Notes under the pieces: generated by a model
Seen by the model: only the letters and a program-made list of their open reading frames with translations
Database searches by the model: none
Told to the model about the DNA's origin: nothing
In this document: in pieces, positions 1 to 7,608 of the stretch
How positions within the stretch are numbered: position 1 is the stretch's first letter
Layout of the letters: each line of letters begins with the position of its first letter
NCBI RefSeq assembly: GCF_000344175.1
Contig: NZ_ALWW01000027.1
Span: forward strand, 1 to 39,807
Direction: 5' to 3'
Length of the DNA: 39,807 nucleotides
Source of the DNA: Listeria fleischmannii subsp. fleischmannii LU2006-1
GTDB taxonomy: Bacteria; Bacillota; Bacilli; Lactobacillales; Listeriaceae
Position numbers and translations under genes: made by a program

Positions 1-49
1 ATAATTGCTAGGTTTAGATGTTTTCTTGCTCACATTCCTGTGTTGTTTC

Positions 50-254
50 TTAATAAAGATGCCAAAAAATATCTTCCTTACCAAAAAACAAAATAAAGTA
101 AACCTTATTTCCATCAGATTGATGTGTCTCTAGAACATCCCCTTTTTTCGTAGATAGTACCTGTGCATTTTTCATTGTACTTAGGATGTTCGTAGCAGAT
201 TTCCAATAGATTCTTTAATTCTAAGTTAGTCGCATAATCTTTGGTAGTTATCAT
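50..254 (-). pseudogene. Small hypothetical protein, frameshifted
   Basis: An ATG at 254 follows a good ribosome binding site (AGGAGG about 257-263 on the minus strand) and opens a frame beginning MITTKDYATNLELK. That frame ends at 114-116. A second frame, open from about 214 and ending HLY-stop at 50, carries a plausible continuation (QVLSTKKGDVLETHQ, then VYFILFFGKEDIFWHLY). Joining the two with a single-base change between about 214 and 117 gives a compact protein of about 67 residues. I do not recognise the family. It could be a broken gene or a sequencing error; two unrelated overlapping short frames is the less attractive reading. Confidence 0.4.
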
Positions 255-529
255 AAATCCTCCTTGTAAACGCTTTTATTATGTGTATTATATCACAGTA
301 TAAATTTCAGAAATAACTATTCTTTTAAAAGTAACACTTTATTTCTGTTAACAAAATTACATTCCACCTCGGGATTTTTGTAACTTTATCTATTATATTT
401 ATGAAAAACTTATAATAATGAATTATTTGTGACAATTTGCAAGTAATTTTTTATGTAAAAAATTACCACTTAAGAAGGACGAAATTTATCCTACGACGCC
501 CTATAATTGAAAAGAATGGAGGATTCTTT

Positions 530-2272
530 ATGACAAAAAAAATCAATACACAGACGACTTACACATGGAAAAAGTTTTTTGCACTACTTGGATCAGTTAA
601 GCCAGCTAATTGGATTATTGTAATAGCCTTACTAACAAGCATTTTAACCACACTAGCAGGACTTGTTGTCCCCCTTTTTACAAAAGATTTAATTGATGGT
701 TTTTCTTTTTCTAAAATAAATGCGAGTTTAGTAATCATCATCGTAGCTGCGTTTATTATTCAAGCAGTCGCCAATGGATTTTCCGTATTTTTACTTAACT
801 ATATGGGGCAAAAAATGGTTGCCACGATTCGAATCCGATTATGGAAAAAAATCATTCATTTACCAGTTCCTTATTATGACAATACTAAAACAGGGGAAAC
901 GGTCAGTCGCATGATTAACGATACCATTCTTTTAAAAGAATTAATCGCTGACCACTTACCACAATTTGTAACAGGGATTATTTCTGTTATAGGAGCCGTT
1001 ACAATTTTACTTTTCATGGACTGGAAAATGACACTTGTCATTTTAATCTCCGTGCCGCTAACTGCGCTAGTTGTCGCACCTTTAGGACAGAAAATGTTTA
1101 AAATCTCAAAAGGACTTCAAAAGGAGACCGCCGACTTCACAGGTATGATTAGTCAAACGCTTTCCGAGTCACGCCTTGTTAAAGCCTCAAACGCTGAAAA
1201 TTTAGAAGAAAAACGCGGTAAAGAGGGCGTAAATCGCTTATTTGGATTTGGTATTCGTGAAGCAAAAATTGTCGCTGTTCTTGCACCGCTTATTTTCTTT
1301 GTTGTTATGGGCGTCATCGTCGTAATTATCGGATACGGCGGAATTCGCGTAACATCTGGCACACTTTCAACCGGAACGCTTATTGCTTTCCTGCTTTATC
1401 TATTTCAGATTATCGTACCCGTTACATCATTTGTCACTTTCTTTACGCAGCTCCAAAAATCAAAAGGCGCCACCGAGCGAATTTCCGAGATTTTAGAACA
1501 AGACAGTGAAAACCTACAAAACGGCATTGAAAAAGATATTTCGGGTAAAAAAATTCAAGTTCGAGATGTTTCGTTTGCTTATGCAGATGGTGACACCATT
1601 TTAGACAAAATAAATTTCACTGCAAATCCAGGCGAGGTGGTCGCATTTGCAGGGCCGAGTGGCGGCGGAAAATCAACTTTATTCGCCCTTTTAGAACGAT
1701 TTTACGAGCCGCAAAACGGAGCCATTTATGTTGGCGAAACACCACTTACGGATATTCAGACAGAATCTTGGCGCTCACAAATTGGCTACGTCTCACAAGA
1801 AAGCGCCATGCTCTCCGGGACAATACGGGATAACCTTACTTATGGATTAAAATGCGAGGTAGACGATGACGAATTGTGGCGCGTCACGAAGCTCGCTTAC
1901 GCCGATGAATTTATTCAAAAATTGCCAGAAAAACTGCAAACTGAAGTGGGTGAACGCGGCATTAAACTTTCTGGCGGGCAGCGACAACGAATTGCGATTG
2001 CACGTGCTTTCCTCCGAAATCCTAAGGTCTTAATGCTCGACGAAGCTACCGCGAGTCTAGACAGCCAGTCCGAGCAGATCGTCCAGCAAGCCCTTATGAA
2101 TTTAATGTCGGGGCGGACAACTTTTGTTATTGCCCATAGGCTCTCCACCATCGTTTCAGCGAACCAAATACTTTTTATTGAAAACGGGCGAATAACTGGG
2201 CGCGGAGCGCATAAAGAACTGGTCGAAAGTCACCCGCTTTATGCCTCTTTCGCCGAACAACAATTGCAATAA
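530..2272 (+). CDS. ABC transporter, fused permease and ATPase (lmo2745-like)
   Basis: A type IV-fold ABC half-exporter of the BmrA/LmrA/MsbA kind, acting as a dimer in the cytoplasmic membrane; the substrate cannot be read from sequence. The N-terminal half (about residues 20-310) holds six hydrophobic helices. The C-terminal half is the nucleotide-binding domain, with Walker A GPSGGGKST near residue 374, signature LSGGQRQR near 479, Walker B VLMLDEATAS near 499 and the switch histidine in IAHRLST. I chose the ATG at 530 because TGGAGG lies at 517-522. The longer frame from 437 has no such site and adds 31 basic residues ahead of the usual start. The length, 580 aa, is normal for the family. 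It sits beside aqpZ and serS as I remember in L. monocytogenes. A bidirectional terminator follows at once. Confidence 0.9.
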   Translation: MTKKINTQTTYTWKKFFALLGSVKPANWIIVIALLTSILTTLAGLVVPLFTKDLIDGFSFSKINASLVIIIVAAFIIQAVANGFSVFLLNYMGQKMVATIRIRLWKKIIHLPVPYYDNTKTGETVSRMINDTILLKELIADHLPQFVTGIISVIGAVTILLFMDWKMTLVILISVPLTALVVAPLGQKMFKISKGLQKETADFTGMISQTLSESRLVKASNAENLEEKRGKEGVNRLFGFGIREAKIVAVLAPLIFFVVMGVIVVIIGYGGIRVTSGTLSTGTLIAFLLYLFQIIVPVTSFVTFFTQLQKSKGATERISEILEQDSENLQNGIEKDISGKKIQVRDVSFAYADGDTILDKINFTANPGEVVAFAGPSGGGKSTLFALLERFYEPQNGAIYVGETPLTDIQTESWRSQIGYVSQESAMLSGTIRDNLTYGLKCEVDDDELWRVTKLAYADEFIQKLPEKLQTEVGERGIKLSGGQRQRIAIARAFLRNPKVLMLDEATASLDSQSEQIVQQALMNLMSGRTTFVIAHRLSTIVSANQILFIENGRITGRGAHKELVESHPLYASFAEQQLQ

Positions 2273-2273
2273 A

Positions 2274-2309
2274 AAAAGAAGCGAGGCACGTTTCTGCCTC
2301 GCTTCTTTT
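2274..2309. terminator. Bidirectional rho-independent terminator
   Basis: Perfect stem: GCGAGGCA (2281-2288) pairs with TGCCTCGC (2295-2302) around a 6-nt loop, and is extended by AAAAGAA/TTCTTTT arms (2274-2280 and 2303-2309). The A-rich left arm and T-rich right arm let it work for both the ABC exporter (plus) and the aquaporin gene (minus), whose stops flank it. Confidence 0.9.
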
Positions 2310-2314
2310 AAAAA

Positions 2315-2980
2315 TTAGTTTTCTTCACTATTAAATGCAAATTTACTAACAATAGCCGCCAAAATCCCGCCAACAATTGGTGCTACGATAAATAACCATA
2401 ACTGCGTAAGTGCCTCGCCGCCAACAAAAATGGCCGGTGCGATACTTCTTGCTGGGTTAACAGAAGTTCCTGTCAAAGGAATTCCAAGTAAATGGATTAA
2501 AACGAGCGTTAAGCCGATAACTAAACCAGCAAATGGCGCATTGCCTTTTTTCCCTGTTACAATTAAGATAACGAGTACAAAAACAAACGTTAAAATGGCT
2601 TCCACTAAAAACGCGCCAGAAGCGGTTAAGTTTCCAAAACCATTTTGCCCTAAGTTTGTTGTAGCTAAATCTGAAGAAATAAGGAAAGTATGCAGTGTTA
2701 GTGTCGCAACAATCGCGCCTAAAATTTGAGCTACTATGTAAATCACTAATTCTTTAACGGATAAGCGTTTATTAATGAACATGGCAATCGATACAGCCGG
2801 ATTAATGTGACAACCGGAAATTGTACCAATACTATAAGCCATCGCAACGATAGAAAGTCCAAATGCAAGGGCAATCCCAGGGGTTCCAATGCCTTCGATG
2901 CCGCCGCCTAAAACGGCAGTACCTGTTCCAAATAAAACTAATACAAAAGTTCCAATAAATTCAGCAATTGCTTTTCTCAT
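2315..2980 (-). CDS. aqpZ: Aquaporin Z-type water channel
   Basis: A major intrinsic protein of 221 aa with six membrane helices and both NPA boxes (N60-P61-A62 and N175-P176-A177). The aromatic/arginine filter can be read directly: F40, H163, T172 and R178. These match the Phe/His/Thr/Arg set of E. coli AqpZ in both identity and spacing, so a water-selective pore is more likely than a glycerol facilitator (GlpF), which has small residues at these positions. Start: ATG at 2980 with AAAGGGGG upstream. It is probably monocistronic; it ends in the terminator at 2274-2309, and the permease gene's own terminator lies upstream of it. Role: rapid water flux in osmotic shock, known for the family. 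Confidence 0.92.
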   Translation of the reverse strand: MRKAIAEFIGTFVLVLFGTGTAVLGGGIEGIGTPGIALAFGLSIVAMAYSIGTISGCHINPAVSIAMFINKRLSVKELVIYIVAQILGAIVATLTLHTFLISSDLATTNLGQNGFGNLTASGAFLVEAILTFVFVLVILIVTGKKGNAPFAGLVIGLTLVLIHLLGIPLTGTSVNPARSIAPAIFVGGEALTQLWLFIVAPIVGGILAAIVSKFAFNSEEN

Positions 2981-3082
2981 TTTTTTACCCCCTTTCTAAA
3001 ATTAATCAACATGTAATAAATTACCATAAATTCCACAATAATGATATAGATAAGTTGTGTATATTTCGTTAAAATTATAAAC

Positions 3083-3107
3083 AAAAATCCCCAAAAAGGG
3101 GATTTTT
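3083..3107 (-). terminator. Rho-independent terminator of the permease gene
   Basis: On the minus strand, AAAAATCCCC and GGGGATTTTT arms (3083-3092 and 3098-3107) pair around a 5-nt loop directly after the permease stop codon and run into a T-rich tail. Confidence 0.85.
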
Positions 3108-4495
3108 TACAGTTTCCTTAATTCCGAATGCTTTCTTCCATATAAAAAGTAGACGAAAAGTCCAATAACAAACCAGATGGAAAAGGAAATCCATGTTAGT
3201 TTAGGGAGGTTTAGCATTAAATACACGCATAAGACAAATGACAGCCCCGGTACAATAGGGTAAAGCGGCGTTTTAAATCCTGAGGTTGGCAAATCTTTAT
3301 TTCTACGAAGAAAGAAAATACCTATCGACACCATTGAAAATGCGAATAATGTTCCGATATTAATTAATGCGGCTAGATCTTTTAACGGCACAAGTCCCGC
3401 TACAACTCCCATTAAAAAAGCAAAAATGAGTGTGTTTTTAACAGGTGTATTTTTTCGATTAACTTTGGCAAAGGTTTTAGGCAGTAAGCCATCTCGTCCC
3501 ATCGCAAAGATTAATCGCGTTCCGCCGTATGACATAACTAGAATAACCGTTGTCATTCCAACAATAGCACCTAATGAGAGGAATCCCGCAAGCCAGTTTA
3601 AATTGATAGCTTGAAGTGCGAAGGCAACTGGTGCACTAACGCCAACAAGTTTGTCATAAGAGATTACACCCGTTAAAACGGCAGATAATAAAATATAAAG
3701 CAATGTACATACGGCTAAAGAGGAAATAATTCCAATTGGCATATTGCGCTGTGGATTCCTCACTTCTTCCGAGGCCGTTGAAACAGCATCAAAACCAATA
3801 TAAGCAAAGAATACCATGGAGGCTCCTGTTATGACTCCATTAAATCCAAATGGTAAAAACGGTGTCCAGTTATCCGGTTTCACATAGAAAGCTCCCACAA
3901 CAATAAATAGAACAACCACAGCAATTTTAATAATAACCATAACATTATTTATGCGCGTTGACTCTCGAATACCAACACTTAAGAGAATTCCGATAATTAT
4001 AACAATTAAGAAGGCAAGTAAGTCGAAATAAGTGCCGTTTGCTTTGTTATACGAGCTTGAAATTGCGGTTGGAATCTCGATGTGAAATCCTGCAAGCAAA
4101 CTCTTTACATAAGACGACCAACCACTTGCAATGGCCGCTACCGCTAACCCGTATTCAAGTAAAAGTGACCAACCTAAAATCCAAGCAATTCCTTCACCAA
4201 AAACGTGGTAGCTATATGTATAAGCACTTCCCGCAACTGGTAACTTAGATGCAAATTCAGAGTAACAAAGCGCCGCTAAACAACACGCGAGTCCTGCAAT
4301 TATAAATGAAATCATAATACCTGGTCCAGCAATTTCTGAGGCAATTTCTCCCGGTAAAATAAAAATACCGCCACCAACGACGGCCCCAACACCTAGCATC
4401 GTTAAATCAAAAGGACCAAGTGTTTTATTTAAGTGTACTGAATTTTGTGTATCTTGAGCAAATGTCTTTCGTTTAAAAAACCCGTTTTTAGACAT
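3107..4495 (-). CDS. APC-family amino-acid permease
   Basis: A multi-spanning amino acid/polyamine/organocation transporter of 462 aa with about 12 hydrophobic helices. The N-terminal part has the family hallmarks LTMLGVGAVVGGGIF (helix 1, broken by the glycine-rich motif that binds the substrate amino group) and, later, GFDAVSTASEEVRNP. This places it near the YfnA/cationic amino-acid transporter group; the exact substrate is not determinable. I chose the second methionine (4495) because AGGGG lies about 9 nt upstream of it, whereas it directly abuts the ATG at 4504. Monocistronic, between the serS and aquaporin genes, with its own terminator. It is an addition relative to the lmo2745-2750 order I recall. 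Confidence 0.88.
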   Translation of the reverse strand: MSKNGFFKRKTFAQDTQNSVHLNKTLGPFDLTMLGVGAVVGGGIFILPGEIASEIAGPGIMISFIIAGLACCLAALCYSEFASKLPVAGSAYTYSYHVFGEGIAWILGWSLLLEYGLAVAAIASGWSSYVKSLLAGFHIEIPTAISSSYNKANGTYFDLLAFLIVIIIGILLSVGIRESTRINNVMVIIKIAVVVLFIVVGAFYVKPDNWTPFLPFGFNGVITGASMVFFAYIGFDAVSTASEEVRNPQRNMPIGIISSLAVCTLLYILLSAVLTGVISYDKLVGVSAPVAFALQAINLNWLAGFLSLGAIVGMTTVILVMSYGGTRLIFAMGRDGLLPKTFAKVNRKNTPVKNTLIFAFLMGVVAGLVPLKDLAALINIGTLFAFSMVSIGIFFLRRNKDLPTSGFKTPLYPIVPGLSFVLCVYLMLNLPKLTWISFSIWFVIGLFVYFLYGRKHSELRKL

Positions 4496-4612
4496 TTTTA
4501 TCATCCCCTAACATATTTTGTAAATTATTTGACTATTATAATAACATATTTCTGCTTTTAATCCTATACTTTCTATTATTTATTTTTGAACAGCAAAAAA
4601 TAAGTTTATAAA

Positions 4613-4640
4613 AAAAGCAGCCAAATTGATGGCTGCTTTT
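4613..4640 (-). terminator. Rho-independent terminator of serS
   Basis: AAAAGCAGCCA (4613-4623) and TGGCTGCTTTT (4630-4640) form an 11-bp stem with a 6-nt loop just past the serS stop. On the minus strand it ends in a run of T. Confidence 0.9.
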
Positions 4641-4646
4641 AAATAA

Positions 4647-5930
4647 TTATTTAGGCGCTTCAATTTTTTCGATACCGCCCATATAACCTTGTAGTGCTTT
4701 AGGGATGCGAATTGATCCGTCTTCTTCTTGATAGTTTTCTAAAATGGCTGCAACTGTTCGGCCGATAGCAAGACCAGATCCATTTAATGTATGCACAAAT
4801 TCAGGCTTCCCGTTTAGCTCCCGGCGGAAACGAATGTTGGCACGGCGAGCTTGGAAGGCTTCAAAATTACTGCAAGAAGAAATTTCACGGTACGCATTGT
4901 AGCTTGGAATCCATACTTCTAAATCGTATTTTTTGGCTGCTGTGAAGCCTAAATCGGCGGTACACATGCTAAGCACACGATACGGAAGTTCTAAGCGTTT
5001 TAACACTTCTTCTGCATTGTTTGTCAATTTTTCAAGCGCCTCGTAGGAATCTTCGGGTTTTACGAACTGAACCAATTCGACTTTGTTGAACTGGTGTTGG
5101 CGAATTAAGCCGCGTGTATCGCGTCCCGCAGAACCTGCTTCTGAGCGGAAACACGCACTAAACGCCGTGTATTTGCGCGGTAACTCTTCTGCTTTTAGAA
5201 TGTCATCTCGGTGGTAATTTGTCACTGGAACTTCAGCGGTTGGAATCAAGAAATAATCCTCTTTTTCAACCAGAAAAGCATCTTCCTCAAACTTCGGAAG
5301 CTGGCCAGTGCCCGTCATGCTCGTACGGTTCACCATGTAAGGTGGGAGCATTTCCTCGTAGCCGTGTTCCTCAGAGTGAAGGTCCATCATAAAGTTTAAA
5401 AGCGCTCGTTCTAAGCGTGCCCCGAGCTTTTTATAAAACACAAAGCGGCTCCCAGTTACCTTGCCGGCGCCTTCAAAATCTAAAATATCTAGGCTTGTTC
5501 CTAAATCCCAGTGTGCCTTTGGTTCAAAGTCAAAGTTTGGAAGTTCGCCCCATTTGCGAATTTCGACATTATCATCTTCTGTCTCACCGATTGGAGTAGA
5601 TTCATGCGGAATATTTGGGATAGCCATCAAAATCGCATTTAATTTTTCGTCGATGTCCTTTAGTTCGATATCAAGCGTTTTAATTTTATCCCCTACAACG
5701 CGCATTTCTTCAATTTTCGCATCCGCATTTTCCTTGTTGCGTTTTAAAACTGCAATTTCTTCAGAAACCGCATTACGTTCTGATTTAAGTGCCTCGGTTT
5801 CTAAAATAAGTGTGCGTCTTCTTGCATCTAGCTCACCAAATTTTTCAAAGTCTCCTAAATCTTCGCCACGGTGAGCGAGTTTTGCTTTTACTTCTTCAAA
5901 ATTATTTCTTAGTAATTTTACGTCTAACAT
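4647..5930 (-). CDS. serS: Seryl-tRNA synthetase
   Basis: Charges tRNA-Ser with serine, and also tRNA-Sec in species that have it. The 427 aa is normal for bacterial SerRS. The first 100 or so residues are the charged, heptad-like long coiled coil that grips the extra arm of tRNA-Ser. The class II catalytic core follows, with motif 2 FRSEAG...[13 protein letters not shown] and motif 3 [21 protein letters not shown] at 5930 follows an AGGAGG-type site (about 5940-5946 on the minus strand). Expression should be set by the T-box leader upstream. The gene start is unusually far (about 285 nt) from the T-box terminator because of an inserted repeat region. Confidence 0.97.
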   Translation of the reverse strand: MLDVKLLRNNFEEVKAKLAHRGEDLGDFEKFGELDARRRTLILETEALKSERNAVSEEIAVLKRNKENADAKIEEMRVVGDKIKTLDIELKDIDEKLNAILMAIPNIPHESTPIGETEDDNVEIRKWGELPNFDFEPKAHWDLGTSLDILDFEGAGKVTGSRFVFYKKLGARLERALLNFMMDLHSEEHGYEEMLPPYMVNRTSMTGTGQLPKFEEDAFLVEKEDYFLIPTAEVPVTNYHRDDILKAEELPRKYTAFSACFRSEAGSAGRDTRGLIRQHQFNKVELVQFVKPEDSYEALEKLTNNAEEVLKRLELPYRVLSMCTADLGFTAAKKYDLEVWIPSYNAYREISSCSNFEAFQARRANIRFRRELNGKPEFVHTLNGSGLAIGRTVAAILENYQEEDGSIRIPKALQGYMGGIEKIEAPK

Positions 5931-6006
5931 GTTTTAGCCTCCTTTAGATTTGGGGTTTATATGTTTGTATGAGTGGGGGTTAGGTGTTCAGCATCTTAGA
6001 ACTTTA

Positions 6007-6076
6007 GACCTTTAAAGCTTGGATTAACACCTCGCTTTGCTCGGTCTTATATTGGCGCTCTAAGGGCTTCGCCCTA
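6007..6076. repeat. 70-bp perfect direct repeat, copy A
   Basis: Identical over 70 bp to 6130-6199 (123-bp offset). It lies inside the serS leader, between the T-box terminator and the start codon. It contains CCTCGCTTTGCTCGG and the left arm of the hairpin that is complete only in copy B. Confidence 0.9.
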
Positions 6077-6129
6077 CGTTTTGGTGGGCCTTTCTCTGCG
6101 TTTCGCCTGATTCACTTTTCAAGCATTTT

Positions 6130-6199
6130 GACCTTTAAAGCTTGGATTAACACCTCGCTTTGCTCGGTCTTATATTGGCGCTCTAAGGGCTTCGCCCTA
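6130..6199. repeat. 70-bp perfect direct repeat, copy B
   Basis: Second copy of the 70-bp unit. It continues into the matching arm of a long hairpin (6174-6210) that copy A lacks. Copy A therefore looks like a truncated duplicate of an element represented more completely here. Confidence 0.9.
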
Positions 6200-6210
6200 A
6201 GAGCGCCAAT
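6174..6210. repeat. Long inverted repeat at the edge of copy B
   Basis: Arms 6174-6190 and 6194-6210 are complementary over 17 bp with one mismatch, around a TTC loop. It lies directly after the T-box terminator in the serS transcript. It has no T run, so it is probably not a terminator. It could stabilise the message or be the end of a small repeated element. Confidence 0.75.
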
Positions 6211-6215
6211 AAAAT

Positions 6216-6424
6216 ACCCCCGTCCCTTCTCATACAAAAGTATAAGAGAAGGGACGGAGGTTGATATCCGCGTTGCCACCCTAATTGAGATTTTAAAAAT
6301 CTCCAGCTTCATTTGGATTTAACGGTTCGCACCGGAATGATTTACTGACGTTATGTGTTCCACCATTCACTCCAAGAGGGATTCGCACATTTTTGTTACA
6401 GATTTCCACCTACCATCTGCTCTC
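6216..6424 (-). promoter_or_regulatory. T-box riboswitch controlling serS
   Basis: On the minus strand the leader holds the T-box core AGGGTGGCAACGCGGAT (6266-6282). Its TGGC is complementary to the 3' GCCA expected of tRNA-Ser, which has discriminator base G. Downstream is a strong hairpin (CCGTCCCTTCT at 6220-6230 with AGAAGGGACGG at 6247-6257) followed by a TATTTTATT tail: the terminator competing with the antiterminator. Upstream are GGTGGAA motifs (6405-6411 and 6358-6364) like the stem I GGUGNRA element. Uncharged tRNA-Ser should favour readthrough. I could not assign the serine specifier triplet by eye. Confidence 0.9.
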
Positions 6425-6430
6425 TTTAAA

Positions 6431-6459
6431 ACTAAAAATGAGCTACTATTTCTTGTCAA
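6431..6459 (-). promoter_or_regulatory. Probable promoter of the serS leader
   Basis: A perfect TTGACA (6454-6459 on the minus strand) is followed after 17 nt by TTTAGT (6431-6436), a 4-of-6 match to the -10 consensus. This puts the start of the T-box leader near 6424 and gives it a normal length of about 210 nt. Confidence 0.6.
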
Positions 6460-6517
6460 CGTTTTCTTTTATGAATTTAGTTGTATTCTATACCATTTGG
6501 GAGGTTTTTTCAAGCCC

Positions 6518-6937
6518 TTAAATTAAATCTAAAACGTCTGGTTCCTCGGCTGGGAGGTCGAAAATGCGAATTTCTTCGGGGATAATTTTTAAAACCTTAA
6601 AGCCTGCCTGTGTTTTATCAAGCCATTCAGAATCTAGTTTTTCCCAAATTTCTTCGATAATCGCTTCATTTTCTTCGATGACAACACGGCCGTTAAATTC
6701 GATGAAGGCGGACTTTACTTGTTCTCCTTCGTAGCCGATTAAAATACAGACGTGTGGGTTTCGGGCTATTTCATCGATTTTTGGAAGTGTGTCTAGCGTT
6801 GCGGTATAAAGCGTTAAGCCTTTATGAAAAAAAGTCATATAGCGCGCATGTGGGAATTTATTTTTAACTGATGCCATGACACCAATTTTATGAGCGTCCA
6901 GCACATTTAAAATTCGTTCTTCAAGTTCGTTTCGCAT
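6518..6937 (-). CDS. General stress protein 26-like, FMN-binding split-barrel (lmo2748-like)
   Basis: A 139-aa protein of the pyridoxamine 5'-phosphate oxidase-like split-barrel family, resembling B. subtilis YdaG. The features seen are the N-terminal ILNVLDAHKIGVMASVKN strand, FPHARYMTFFHKGLTLYTAT, and a C-terminal half ending in an acidic tail. Small members of this group bind flavin and are often induced under general stress; the physiological substrate is unknown. ATG at 6937 follows GGAGGG. It is divergent from pabA and sits upstream of serS, as I recall for L. monocytogenes. Cytoplasmic; no signal peptide or membrane helix. Confidence 0.82.
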   Translation of the reverse strand: MRNELEERILNVLDAHKIGVMASVKNKFPHARYMTFFHKGLTLYTATLDTLPKIDEIARNPHVCILIGYEGEQVKSAFIEFNGRVVIEENEAIIEEIWEKLDSEWLDKTQAGFKVLKIIPEEIRIFDLPAEEPDVLDLI

Positions 6938-7055
6938 TTTTTATCCCTCCAAACCGTTTTTTTATTTCTTTCCACCACAACGGCCTCTTCAAACTTACTT
7001 GTATATCTGGTTTAGATTTGCTATAAAAGAATTAGCATATAAAGGGGGAAGTTTG

Positions 7056-7599
7056 ATGCTGTTACTCATTGATCACCATGATTCATTTACATATAACCTA
7101 TATCAGTACTTTTTAGAGCTTCATGCAGATGTTGAAGTTGTCTTTTCCGAAAATTTATCGGAGTTAGCCCATTTTGATTATGATGCTATTGTACTTTCAC
7201 CTGGGCCCGGAAAACCTACCGATTACCCAGAAACCCTTCATTTTTTAAAGCATTTTTTTTGATAAAAAACCCATTTTAGGTATTTGCTTGGGGCATCAAA
7301 TGCTCGCCACATTTTTTGGTGCGCGTGTTGTTCCTGCACCTGAAATTGTTCACGGAAAAACGAGTACAATAATATGCCAAAAGTCGCTTTTGTTCCACGG
7401 TTTGAATCAAACGTTTGATGTTGTGCGTTATCATTCGCTCGCCGTAACCAGTGTCGTACCGCCTTTAGTAGAAACGGCAGTTACAAAAGACGGCGTTTTA
7501 ATGGCGATGGAACATATGAGCCTTCCGATTTATAGTGTGCAGTTTCATCCGGAGGGCATTTTATCTGAACATGGCCATGCGATTTTAAAAATTTTTTAG
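7056..7599 (+). pseudogene. pabA: Glutamine amidotransferase of aminodeoxychorismate synthase, frameshifted in an 8-T run
   Basis: PabA (TrpG-like class I amidotransferase) releases ammonia from glutamine for PabB in folate synthesis. The first frame (start 7056, RBS AAAGGGGG) reads MLLLIDHHDSFTYNLYQ and LSPGPGKP, then ends at a TGA just after T8 (7253-7260). The next frame continues exactly where expected, DKKPILGICLGHQM, with the nucleophile Cys, and ends with QFHPEGILSEHG, which holds the catalytic His and Glu. With seven T the protein is intact at about 180 aa. The gene is therefore either disrupted by one inserted T or misread in the homopolymer. The downstream partner pabBC is intact, only 9 nt away. 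Confidence 0.88.
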
Positions 7600-7608
7600 A
7601 GGTGACTT

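Noticed and set aside
437-529. 31-residue N-terminal extension of the ABC exporter
   Set aside because: No RBS at 437, while TGGAGG precedes the ATG at 530; the extension does not look like exporter sequence.
5461-5874. 137-aa plus-strand frame inside serS
   Set aside because: Antisense shadow of serS, Ser-rich, no RBS or homology.
6007-6199. CRISPR array
   Set aside because: Only two copies of a 70-bp unit with one unlike spacer and no cas genes; better seen as a duplicated small element.
6112-6322. Two opposing 60-70-aa frames across the serS leader
   Set aside because: They run through the T-box, its terminator and the direct repeat; no RBS and no protein-like character.
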